Positions 48,990 through 58,973 of a DNA stretch of 64,000 bases are shown one piece after another. Below the pieces are notes generated by a model that was given only the letters and a program-made list of their open reading frames with translations, did no database searches and was not told the origin of the DNA. This stretch comes from Polytrichum commune (taxonomy: Eukaryota; Streptophyta; Polytrichopsida; Polytrichales; Polytrichaceae), in contig OX485803.1 in assembly GCA_950295325.1 (NCBI GenBank), positions 50,175,554 to 50,239,553 of the forward strand. The letters run 5' to 3'. A program made the position numbers and the translations under genes. Each line of letters opens with the position of its first letter. Position 1 is the stretch's first letter.

Positions 48990-50641
48990 AAATAAAAAAT
49001 AGTGGGCACATGATCCATACCATCTGGAAGATAGTTGATGGACACATGCATATTAGCCATAGTAGCATCAAAGAGCTTATCGGTCTCAATAGCCAACTGC
49101 CAAATACAAAATAAAGATTAGAAAAATTGAATGATTGAAAAAATATTTTTTTTCAAAAAACATAGACAAAAAATTATCACATGAGCCCACCAAGTAGCTT
49201 TATCAAGTCACTTAGGAAACTCTATATCATTGAATTTTGGTTTCGGAAACTTGAGAGCCTCACGAAGAGTAGATGAACTGTTCCACCTCTCAAGCCACTT
49301 AATCTTCATAGATGTATCCATTGCCAAAGTTGCTAACATCCAAAGTTTTTTTTGAATCATCTCAGGATTCTCATCGTGAGTTTAATAATGAGACTTCACC
49401 TGCTTTAAGAACATAGGAGAATGTCTAGGATCTGCAATGGAAAGTTGTTTCTTTAGTTCCAAATGGAAAGTCAATCCTACCCTCTCCACAGCTTTGGAAA
49501 CAAATTCACCCACTGCACTTGAAGTGCAATGTATAGAATCAGGGTATTTCTCATAAAATTTCTTTTGAGCTGTAGCAGTAACATCTCCCAACTCTTGCTA
49601 CACCAAGGAAAAAACATATAAGAGTATGATAAATCACACATAATAAAAATAAGATGTAATAAAACATATAGTTATAGAATTCAAAATTTAAAAATAAAAA
49701 TAAAAAATAAAATAAAAAAAATATATATAAGAAGAAAAAAACGTAAAAAACTAATACTTTAGAAAAATAACCTAATATAGAAATCCATTAAGAGCCTCAA
49801 CAATAAAAGAGAACCAAGTTTTATATTTGGATTTATATTTGGCATCAGCGGCAGTAAGATCTTCTTTGGAGACAACTTTTTTAAAATATGAAAGTGGTTG
49901 TCCAACAATGCTTTGAATGCGGCAAAGCTTATGAACAAGATTCGTACAAACATGGAATTTTTAGTTCTTCATGACAAAATAAAACAACCAATGATAAGCC
50001 ACGGAAAAGAAAATATACAATAAAAAAATAAACTTAAAAGAAAACCAAATAAACCGAACAAATAAAAAGAGAAGAATGAAGGAATTACCACTTCATGTAA
50101 AGCTGCCAACATGGTTGCAATATCTCCCTTGACGTCCAAAATAATACTTTCAACAGCATAATGTCAAGCATGATCATGTATATGATCTCGATTAATAATG
50201 GGCAACCATGTTTGCAAACGGTGGTTTCCATCCCACATCATAAACATTTTGCGAGAGAAAACTTTGAGGTCCTCATCAGTTTGCAATATTTTTTTAAAGG
50301 CATCATTTGTCCGTATCCAATTTTCACTCCATGATTCAATGATATTATCGGTAACATCTATTGTTTTCCCCTCATTGTTTTCCAAGGCCACGTAAAAACC
50401 CCGTTGTCCTCCATATAACCACAAGCAATAAAATGTGCAACCAAATTTATAACGTTATTTTTCAAAAACTACCTAACAACAGGCAATGCAACCATTCGAC
50501 ATAGTGAAATGTTGAATTTTAATTTTGCCCTTAGTTGATACCTCAACCATTCAAGACGGGAAGATGTGTTGATAGTTTCTTTTTTAAAAATGCATGCAAT
50601 TGCAATTCCAATTGATCTTCAGAAAGATGTACAACTTCCAT
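48990..50641 (-). pseudogene. Decayed multi-exon gene with DGNHR motif
   Basis: On the minus strand a start at 50641 (MEVVHLSEDQLELQLHAFLK) runs into a reading frame with one stop and one frameshift. It then continues YVALENNEGKTIDVTDNIIE, MFMMWDGNHRLQTWLPII and AVESIILDVKGDIATMLAAL (stop in place of Trp before HYAVES). The latter ends at a GT donor near 50090. Further coding-like blocks follow: CTNLVHKLCRIQSIVGQPLS (about 49950-49780), GDVTATAQKKFYEKYPDSIH to about 49200, and ETDKLFDATMANMHVSINYL (about 49090-49020). DGNHR resembles the signature of ParB/sulfiredoxin-fold domains. That link is weak and the function is unknown. At least three stops and one frameshift make it a pseudogene, unless sequencing errors explain them. 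Confidence 0.5.
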
Positions 50642-50816
50642 ATCTAAATCACAAAAATATCATCCATATGAAAGATAAAACTAAATTAAAAGAAATATAT
50701 ACATATGAAAGAAATCACATATGCAAACTAAAATAATATACAAAAATACTTATGAAAGTGAGAGTATACATAAGGAAAAACCACATATAGAATAGAATCT
50801 GAAATTTCAATATGGA

Positions 50817-51804
50817 TGGCCGTTAACGGCCACCCTTGTTGGAGGAAAAAAAATGAAGGAAATGAGTGTATACATGAAGAAAGATACATATATACAAAAT
50901 AATATAAAATTTTAATAAGGGTAAAAATGAATGTATACATGAAAAAAAATACACATATAGAAAAGAATATGAAATTTTAATAAGGGTGGAAATGAGTGTA
51001 TACATGAAACAATAAACTTATATACCAATAAATTTGAGATGCAACCAAGGGTGGCCGTTAACAGCCACACTTTTAGATGGAACAGACATAAGAAATATAT
51101 GTATGTATGTGATTTTATTTCAAAGAAATTATGTTGTTAAATGAAGACTGAAACCCAAAAATGGTATCCTAAACTAGAAAATAGAAGTTAGCATCATACA
51201 AAGCATGGCCGTTGACGGCCACCCTAAACTAGAACGCAGAAGTTGGCATCATAAAAAGGTTGGCCGTTAACGGCCACACTTTTAGATGGAACAAACATAA
51301 GAAATATATGTATATATGTGATTTTATGTGATTATATACAGAAGTTGGCATTATAAAAAGGGTGGCCGTTAACGGCCACACTTTTAGATTGAACATACAT
51401 AAGAAATATATGTATATATGTGATTTTATTTCAAAGAAATTATGTTGTTAAATGAAGACTGAAACCCAAGAAGAGGTATCTTAAACTAGAAAATAGAAGT
51501 TAACATCATACAAAGGGTGGCCGTTGACGGCCACCCTAAACTAGAACACAGAAGTTGGCATCATAAAAAAGGTGGCCGTTAACGGCCACACTTTTAGATG
51601 GAACAGACGTAAGAAATATATATATATATATATATATGATTTTATTTCAAAGAAAATATGTTGTTAAATGAAGACTGAATCCCAAGAACGGGTACCCTAA
51701 ACTAGAAAATAGAAGTTAGCATCATACAAAGGGTGGCCGTTGACGGCCACCCTAAACTAGAACATAGAAGTTGGCATCATAAAAAGGATGGTCGTTAACG
51801 GCTA
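50817..51804. repeat. Palindromic CCGTTAACGG repeat array
   Basis: Nine copies of a palindrome, best form GTGGCCGTTAACGGCCAC, have their GGCC-N6-GGCC cores starting at 50818, 51053, 51207, 51262, 51364, 51519, 51574, 51735 and 51790. Copies with GTTGACGG precede copies with GTTAACGG by 55 bp in three places. The spacer sequence (CTAAACTAGAA, AGAAGTTGGCATCATA, GATTTTATTTCAAAGAAA) is itself repeated in blocks of about 155-215 bp. The array lies between the 5' ends of the two divergent genes, so it could contain their shared promoter. The AACGG core resembles Myb sites. Confidence 0.88.
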
Positions 51805-52668
51805 CCCATTTGGAAGAGAAATACACCTTGATTTGAGTCACTTTCCGGAGTTGCTATAACGTTTTCAAATATTCTAATTTATTTCCGAAAAAAATCAAGT
51901 GCATAGATTATAGCCTTGCCATTCACTCCAATGTTTTTTAGAATTTTTGGAGATGATATCAATTTTACATAAATCGCCAAAGTCTACTGAAATTAATATG
52001 ATTAGATTTCCTGCATAAAATCTTCTTTTTTTGAAGATTTTAGAAGAATCTAAGATGCTCTAATTGTTTTTTTGGCTCTAAAACATGCAAAACAAAATCA
52101 TTTTGTTCATGCTATATACCGTTGGAATCGTATTCTCGGCGTGCACAATATAGTACATATTACATACCTCCAAATTTATTTTGATTTTAAAGTTATTTTC
52201 TTACGATTTCGTTCGTACAACCTACCTCCATCTCCGCCTCAGAAGATTGTTCTTCTTTTTTGTATTGTGTGGCGTATTTCTCCATGGTTGCACGTGAGCG
52301 TACATGTCTTTTGCATTGGTCTACGAGCTTGGATAAGATGACCCAAAAATATATCAAACCATCATTGCAGTTTCAACACAAGTAATTATGCAAGGATTAC
52401 AATGACGCGAAAACAATGGACGACGCCGAGACTAAATATCATGTTATTCGTTCTTGGTGGTTGTCATCCGGATCTGCCTCGGAAGAAGGCATCCTTGGCC
52501 TTTCAGAGTGGTTGGGTTTTTAGCACTTTCGTTACAGACAATGGGGTGGTCATATGTTATTTATAAGTACATATCAAAATTCAATATTCAATGTCATTCA
52601 TTTTTTTTCCATTATTATATATATCTTATATTTTTATTATCCTCATATTTGTATGTTGTTCATAGGAT
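51805..52668. other. Upstream region of the SWIM gene
   Basis: AT-rich to about 52380. From about 52400 a coding-like frame reads TKYHVIRSWWLSSGSASEEG before a stop near 52520, so it may be a decayed upstream exon of the SWIM gene. The splice pattern cannot be resolved. Confidence 0.35.
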
Positions 52669-54029
52669 ATGATAATAAAACAACGTGCAGAAATGCCAAC
52701 ATGCAACCTTGCAGAGACTGTACACAAAAAATGGCTCCAACAGTCCGGCAACAAGATGACTTGTTTATATGAAGCTACAGTGGATGACATGATCCGTGCC
52801 TTCATGCAAATTGCAAATTACCGGACATGGTTGAAAGGGGGTCTGAAGGTAGAGGTATTGATTCGGCATCCTTGAAACTCAAAGCGGCTGCCAGGTGTGG
52901 AGATCCAAAAATGTTGGCTGATGCCATGAAGTCTTATCTAGGGGCAAAAGACGTCAACACTAGAGATTGTGCATTGGAAGGGTCAGAGCTCTTTGGTTCC
53001 ACCAAACGCAAACTCAACCTACCACCGGGTGCTGATTGTCACTCTCATCGACCCGACAAAGTGAACTATTCCATTCCTCGTTCCAACACCCGGACAACTC
53101 GTCAACGCATAGAGGAATCGTTGAGTTCTGCAATTCATGGTGTGGCTCATACTACATCCGTGTTAGAGACAGATTGTCTTGCTTCCAAGTGGCACATTGC
53201 AAGATTACCACCCAACTCAGCCAAACGATGTTGGGTACTGCAGGCCATTACAATGACTATGTACAATACCAAAGTCGGGATTGGGAAACATGGCACACCT
53301 GCTCCAACATACAAAGGGCTCAGGAAGGAATTTTGCTCTCCCAACAATGTGGAGTATGAATTTTGGTTTTGCCTTGATGATATTAAGCATTGTGTGAGTG
53401 GCAATATGAAGAAATATGTGTTGGATTGGCCTATAGTACCCAACATGTGGCCGGTGAAGATAGGTACCAATCTATCGAGAGAGGAGGTTCTGGCACTTGA
53501 AGATGCTGAATTTCAACTACAGCAGAGGGAGGCATTGTCCCCTCGTTGTAGGCTTTCAACAATCGCAACTCTTCCCAACCCTCGCTCGCATTTTTGTATG
53601 CCACCAAACCCGGACGTCCACCCTACATTCAGGTTTGGGAAGACAGTGCGTCGTAATCCAACAGGACCGCTGGCGGATCACAAAAACAAATGGGAAAGCA
53701 CCGGACTCATGGAAGATTACTATGTGGTTGGGGTCACTGCCATTCCATATCCGGGCTTTGGAGTGATAATCAACATTATCTCCAAGCAGGATATCACCTA
53801 CCATGTCACAATTGGCGACATCCCGCATTACACATGCCCGGATTTCACGAAAATGTCATCTCATGCATTGGGAAAAAAAGGAAAATAGGGTATTGTAAAC
53901 ATCTTTATTATGTGTTTAGATTTTTATGCAAGGTGGATTACGAGAGTGACAAGTTCATTCATGCACCTACATATACATATAATGAGGTCATGCAACTACT
54001 TGAACTTGCTGATATTGTAAAATGTGAGT
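52669..54029 (+). pseudogene. SWIM zinc-finger protein of a MULE-like family
   Basis: The frame opens near 52669 with CNLAETVHKKWLQQ and TVDDMIRAFMQIANYRTWL. A one-base shift in the five-G run at 52837-52841 leads to the main frame, which continues GIDSASLKLKAAARCGDPK, the LPPGADCHSHRPDKVNYS stretch and the WHIARLPPNSAKRCWVLQAI stretch to 53888. A second one-base shift near 53885 leads to YCKHLYYVFRFLCKVD and ends HAPTYTYNEVMQLLELADIV. The pair TCPDF...YCKH is a SWIM-like zinc site; the first cysteine of the usual CxC is tyrosine here. SWIM domains accompany MULE transposases, and a CNLAE-containing plant family of this layout is remembered, but its function is not known to me. A 5' exon or the catalytic core appears to be missing. 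Confidence 0.7.
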
Positions 54030-54214
54030 AGTATTGCAAGTGTTCTATTAAGCAACATATATTTGAATGTCAATAAATGGCATGTTTTGGTTTGGATTAT
54101 TATAACAAAAATTAGTTATGGACTGAAAGTCTTTCAAATGATTCAGTAACTTCAATTCTATTTAGACTACGACCCAACCGTGAGCAGTTTGATTGAATCA
54201 CACAGATAAATAAT
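54030..54214. other. 3' flank of the SWIM gene, first copy
   Basis: Non-coding flank that pairs with 54600-54735 (see the duplication entry). It includes GTGTCAATAAATGG-type sequence and GGTTTGGATTATTATAA. Confidence 0.6.
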
Positions 54215-54455
54215 AACAAGTTTCTAAAAATAAAAAATAATCGACAAGATTCTACGCACATCCGCGTAGTAACCTCTTCTTGGTATCCGCTTATAGATTA
54301 TTCCTACTTTATCATTAGCTCAATTTGGGATAGCACCAGTCAATGTAACCAACCGGATTCGAACCTGGGTTGATCCAGACCTAATACCAGTCTCTTACAC
54401 AACTCGCATCTACAGGCGGATGTCTCAAAATCTAGTAGCTACCTACATATTGACT
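54215..54455 (-). mobile_element. Possible tRNA-derived SINE
   Basis: On the minus strand GGTTCGAATCC, a perfect RNA polymerase III B box, lies about 75 bases after a weak A-box-like TAGCTACTAG. A T-rich end that could act as a Pol III terminator lies near 54225. It separates two copies of a duplicated segment: GTGAGCAGTTTGATTGAATCACA on the left and GTGAGCGGTTTGAGTGGTTCACA on the right. The family is not identified, and a decayed tRNA pseudogene is an alternative. Confidence 0.4.
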
Positions 54456-54539
54456 ATTTCTAATATTTAATTTCCTTGCTTTTGTAGATTGTGGGCCTTA
54501 ACTGAGCCCGTGAGCGGTTTGAGTGGTTCACAATTATGA

Positions 54540-54735
54540 CACCTACATATACGTATAATGAGGTTATGCACCTACTTGAACTTGTTGGTGTTGTGAAATG
54601 TGAGTAGTTGTACAAGTGTGGGTTGTAACTACATGTATAAGGATGTCAATAAATGACATGTATTGGTTTGGATTATTATAATAAAAATCAGCAATGGATT
54701 GAAAGTGTTCAAAATGATCCATGGCAATAGGGTCC
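54540..54735 (+). repeat. Duplicated 3' end of the SWIM gene
   Basis: About 577 bp downstream of 53963-54160 the same stretch recurs. The peptide PTYTYNEVMHLLELVGVVKC with its stop mirrors HAPTYTYNEVMQLLELADIV, and TGTCAATAAATG plus GGTTTGGATTATTATAA follow in both copies. The second copy has no upstream coding region. Confidence 0.85.
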
Positions 54736-54947
54736 TTTCACGTGTGCTTCATTTAAAATACTAGCAATTTACAATTGAAAATATGCAATTAATTTGTCAA
54801 AATTCTGGTTATGTACCCTAAACCCGTATGTCTTTACTAAATTTGGAGTCATTGCTCATATGTTACTGCTCATTGCTCATGTGTTACTGCTCACCGCTCA
54901 CCGCTCACTGCTCATCGCTCATAAGATAGCTTCCCTCGTTTCATATC

Positions 54948-55602
54948 CTAGTAGAAGTGGGCTAGTCATGAAAAGTAACCATTTAAGACCCGCCTACCTT
55001 ATCACAAGAACTCTGGGAGCCCATAGTCAAGGAAGCAATGAATTTGGCCCAGGGAATGTGATCCAAAAGTTATGTTCCAACACTTAAACATAACTTACGT
55101 ACGTGTAGTTCTCGCCAGGTGGACATTGAGGGGGTCATCCACTTGGCGCACTGGGAGGCATCCCATTTGGCACACCAAAAGTATGATAGAGTAGAGGCGC
55201 CTATAACCAATCACTTAAGAGATTCTGCACCAAATATGGAGAATTTATAGTAGAGGCACCTATTCCCAATTAGGACCCCATCGGCAATCTATAGGGTCCT
55301 AGAATTTTCGATCAGGTGGGGATTGAAGTTCAATATGGCAGGGATTGGATTTCAATCAGGTTGGAACCGATAATGCCATGACACATGTCTTAATTTTGAG
55401 TGCTAAAGTGAGGAGGAATGAGCGGTTAAAATGAGTGGTTATTGTAGACTTTTAGACATTGATAATATGTTCAGGCCAACTTTTGGCTTTCAGAATTTAT
55501 AATAATTTTGATTTGAGAAATAAAGTTACCAATTTTTTTTTTTGGTTGCAATCCTCATGATTTCTTTTCTATCCTCCTTCCTCCACGGGAAATTTTTGCA
55601 CC
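54948..55602. other. No gene seen
   Basis: AT-rich DNA between the MULE and the fold-back element. Confidence 0.45.
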
Positions 55603-55605
55603 TTA

Positions 55606-55728
55606 GGATTAGTTTTCACGTAGGTTGCTTCACCCACCAAATTCTAGTGGAAATGTAGATTTCACCCAGTGGCATCTACATTTCCACTAGAATCTCGTGG
55701 GCAAAGCAACCTACATGAAAACTAATCC
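55606..55728. mobile_element. 123-bp fold-back MITE
   Basis: Two 55-bp arms (55606-55660 and 55674-55728) pair almost throughout, starting GGATTAGTTTTCA, around a 13-base loop. TTA flanks both ends (55603-55605 and 55729-55731), which fits the 3-bp duplication of PIF/Harbinger (Tourist) elements. Confidence 0.75.
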
Positions 55729-55731
55729 TTA

Positions 55732-56303
55732 GAAACCGTGAAACGCGAATTATGGAACCTTATTTTAACCACCCACAAATTTTTTTTTACCTAAATCAGT
55801 TCCAACCTATAGATTCATGATGGAGTCTTGATTGGGAATAGGTGGTTCTACTATATTTGAGCTTAACATATGAGGATGGAGAAGCATAACTAGAACTCTG
55901 ATGATGATGTCAACAAAAAGAGATGGATAAAAGATTTCTTTATGAATAGTCTAGAAATTTTGGATAGGGTTCCATACCAATACCCAAATGTAAGCGGATG
56001 CACTATGGGACCGGGAATTTGTGAGGCATTATGTTCTTTTTCATTATGGGTTTCCCTTACAAAATGAAGTACTCATCTCATGTATTGTTCACTATTTTGA
56101 CATCAAAACCGGCAATTTGCTATATGGGTTTTGGAAAAAAATTGGCACTTTGGGAAACATGGCATGCCAACGATTTGTTGGCTGCAACTGCTGAAAACAA
56201 AAACACTCTACAATGGGCGGGAGCTTTCTAGCTAATTTTAGCTGGTAGGGGCTATTGCTAGATGGTAGGGCCATTTGTTGGCCATATATTGTGTGTTCAT
56301 TGC
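55732..56303. other. No gene seen
   Basis: AT-rich DNA. Short frames near 56031-56274 overlap on opposite strands and carry no known domain. Confidence 0.4.
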
Positions 56304-56311
56304 CATCTCGC

Positions 56312-56703
56312 CAATGTTCAAGATTGAAGCCCTTGTATGAGTTTCATTTTGAAGGGCTCTCAAATTTTAGTCCTTCAATTGAAGGGTTGGTTTAAATCCA
56401 AGATGTTAATCCAAGAATATAAAAATGAAATACAAAACTCATACTAAAGTCGTGCATGAATTATGTGGTACATGTTTCTAGTACAATTTGAAGAATTAAG
56501 AATCAACCATCTAACTCCACTTCTTGTAGTGACAATGCCCTACGCTTATTGGTTCTTATGACAGGCAAATTATATTGTGGACTTCAAGTGATGTCTACAT
56601 TTTCAAGTTGGGGTTGCGGTTTGAAGGGCTATGTTGAGAGAGGTATATTTTGAAGGGCCAAATCGCGTTTGAAGGGCATTGAAGACTTCAATCTTGAACA
56701 TTG
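56312..56703. mobile_element. hAT-type MITE
   Basis: A 392-bp element with an 18-bp perfect terminal inverted repeat CAATGTTCAAGATTGAAG, flanked by the identical 8-bp CATCTCGC at 56304-56311 and 56704-56711. GAAGGGC motifs recur inside both ends in inverted orientation. The 8-bp duplication defines the hAT group; CAATG termini recall Tag1-like elements. Confidence 0.9.
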
Positions 56704-56711
56704 CATCTCGC

Positions 56712-57377
56712 CTTCCCCCTACCCTTTTAGGCTGAGTAATGTTATGTCTTTCCACCTCGTCTAAAGTATGTGGACCTAAAATGGATATTTTTGGCTATGT
56801 ATCTACTTCTCCTAGAGTTTAGTACAAAGTGATTAGTAAAACCAAATCAATGATGTAGCTAATTTCCTCTTAATTTTTGGAGCTCATATGACTATTAAAG
56901 TCAAGATTCTCTTCTTCTTGAATGATCATAGAGGTGCCCCCCCCCCCAAAAAAAACTTGGACCTAGAGTAGTTAATCTTTTTCCAAGCACTTTTAAAATT
57001 TTAAAAAAATCGTTCCAATCTCCAATTTCATGAGATCCACACCTAACCACGCACCACTTGAATATAAGTTTTTGATTAAAGAGAGTGAGTTGTTTTTTTC
57101 TCAATCTTTTCAAACTCAAATCTTGATCTTCTTCGTTTCCGATGCCTTTTCCTTTTTTGTTCTTCATCAAAATGAAGCAAGCGTGGGTGGGTGGGTGGAA
57201 TTTCTTTCATCACAAGTTTATTGCATCACTAAACATAGCATCCCGTATTGTAATAATGGATTTAGTGTTATGTTCTACACAACTAGTAAGTTGATTGGAA
57301 TTCAACAAGGAATATGTATGTTTATCATAGTAGTTAGATACCCCGCTATGTTTCTTTTCTTTCAAATCAAAGTTTAT
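56712..57377. other. No supported gene
   Basis: AT-rich DNA with a C-run of eleven or more bases near 56937. The 150-codon plus-strand frame at 57030-57482 has no recognisable domain and runs into the next MITE, so it is not called. Confidence 0.4.
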
Positions 57378-57379
57378 TA

Positions 57380-57867
57380 CAGTCCACCCTCTATAAATGT
57401 TAGGCTCTGGAGTAAAATTTTCCTAACATTTATAGTGAGTTACCATTGTAACAGTTATAAAGGGAGCTTTTTGAATGCTTAACAAATATAAATTCATTAC
57501 AATTATGGAGGGAGAGTTTTGCAAAATTAACATATATAAAATATGTGTATCAAATCAATCTTTTATTTTCATGAAACAAAATAAGAATCAATATAGTCCA
57601 GATGAATAATTTGATCACAAAAGTCAAATTTGGTGGCTTTTGCCACTTTGAAAGGTTGTGAGTCAATGTAATGGATGTCATCACACAATATTGGATGTAT
57701 TTCGTAGGTTAACATTTATAAGTGGCAAATTAACAAAGAGGGGAGTAAATTATTGCTAACATTTAACATAGTTAACATTCTAGTTAGCAATATGAGGGGA
57801 GTACGAATTTGTTAGCAAATATAATGAGTTAACATTTATAAGTGTAACATTTATCAAGGGTGGACTA
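57380..57867. mobile_element. pogo/Emigrant-like MITE
   Basis: Ends read CAGTCCACCCTCTATAAATG and, in complement, TAGTCCACCCTTGATAAATG; about 20 of 23 terminal bases agree. TA flanks both sides (57378-57379 and 57868-57869). CAGT...ACCTCTATAAAT termini with TA duplication are typical of plant pogo-derived MITEs of the Emigrant/Lemi type. There is no coding capacity. Confidence 0.75.
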
Positions 57868-57869
57868 TA

Positions 57870-58763
57870 GCAAGGGTTGGCTTAAAGGTATAAAATCAAG
57901 TACCATAATGTTAGTATACATACCTTGGTATCAAATATCCATCTCTTTTGGCAACCATGTTCAAAAGATAGTCCAACACATGATTATACTATGCTCAATG
58001 ATCATTGTTATAATAAAGTAAAGCAATGATGCGGTATGTAGGCTTACATACCTCATTTGCTATTAGCTAGAAGGCACTCTCGGTGTCTCAATTACTATTA
58101 TGGAATTTGTGTATACATCAAATCACTAGTCAAAGCAACATAATAACTTTCACTAGTGCAATATTTCAAGAGTAAAAGATCATTCAAACATGGGATAATA
58201 AATTATTGTTGGTGTGCAAAATGTGAAGAGCCAGCCTCACATGCACTCTTGCCAACCCAAACATACATTTGTGTGTTGATAAGGCGTGTGTGAGGTGTCT
58301 TTAGCTAGGCTTAGTTGCAATCCATATCACACATTTATCTCACTTATCAAGTTCATTGAGAGGTTGTAAACAATTACACTCAATACAAAATACTAAGCAT
58401 GCAAACTTGTTCTTTTGCCATATTGTGTAACTTTCTTGAATAATAAGAACCTCTTGTACACCCAACGCCACGCGCTTCCACACTTAGTATGTATCTATTG
58501 AGCCTCAGTAAGCCAAGTATGCTCTACTCCAAGCATGTAAAAGAGTCTTCACATGGAGGTGTTTAAGTATTAGTTAGTAAGGTGTAGTGGTTGCCTTAGG
58601 TCATGGAAACCCTAAACCGTGGAGCATGGTAACTTCCTTGACCATGGTTAGTCAACTCATGGTTGAGTATAGTGTAGTGTAGAGCCTATTAAGCATTCCA
58701 AACTTTTTGGGAGATTTAATCAATTTGTCAAGAGTTCCACTTTTTATTATTTATGTAGTTTAA

Positions 58764-58806
<43 letters not shown>

Positions 58807-58973
58807 CCTTGATCATAGTTGCAAGCTCTAATGTGAACATGGAGCGGGTTTACTAAGCATGGCTTTTGGAACAAGAGCTATTGCCTCATGTCAGAGGTGG
58901 ACCCTTTTGGTAACCAAGCACGATAGGGGCTCAAGGTCCCCTCTTAAATAGGGGGTGTGTGTGTGTGTGTGTG
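57870..58973. other. No gene seen; GA and GT microsatellites
   Basis: AT-rich DNA. A (GA)n tract lies at 58766-58802 and a (GT)n tract at 58955-58974. Confidence 0.5.

Larger units (their letters stand above)
48330..54937. mobile_element. 6.6-kb Mutator-like element with two divergent genes
   Basis: The left end begins GGGGAGTGCTATCTTGTGAG and the right end, in complement, begins GAGGGAAGCTATCTTATGAG. Thirty-five of the first 41 positions agree, and similarity continues through repeated GAGCGGTGAGC / GAGCAGTAAC subrepeats. The element is bounded by the identical 10-bp GTTTCATATC (48320-48329 and 54938-54947). Long inverted ends with a 9-11 bp duplication fit Mutator-like elements. Inside are a decayed minus-strand gene with a DGNHR motif (about 48990-50641), a palindrome-rich repeat array (50817-51804) and a decayed plus-strand SWIM zinc-finger gene (52669-54029). 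No clear DDE transposase core is seen, so it is probably non-autonomous now. Confidence 0.85.

Noticed and set aside
54340-54380. A tRNA gene on the minus strand
   Set aside because: The B box is good but no acceptor stem, anticodon arm or proper A box at the right distance could be folded. A SINE or relic is more likely.
57030-57482. A 150-codon plus-strand gene
   Set aside because: The frame has no known domain, ends inside a MITE terminus, and is Phe/Ser/Ile-rich as expected from AT-rich DNA.
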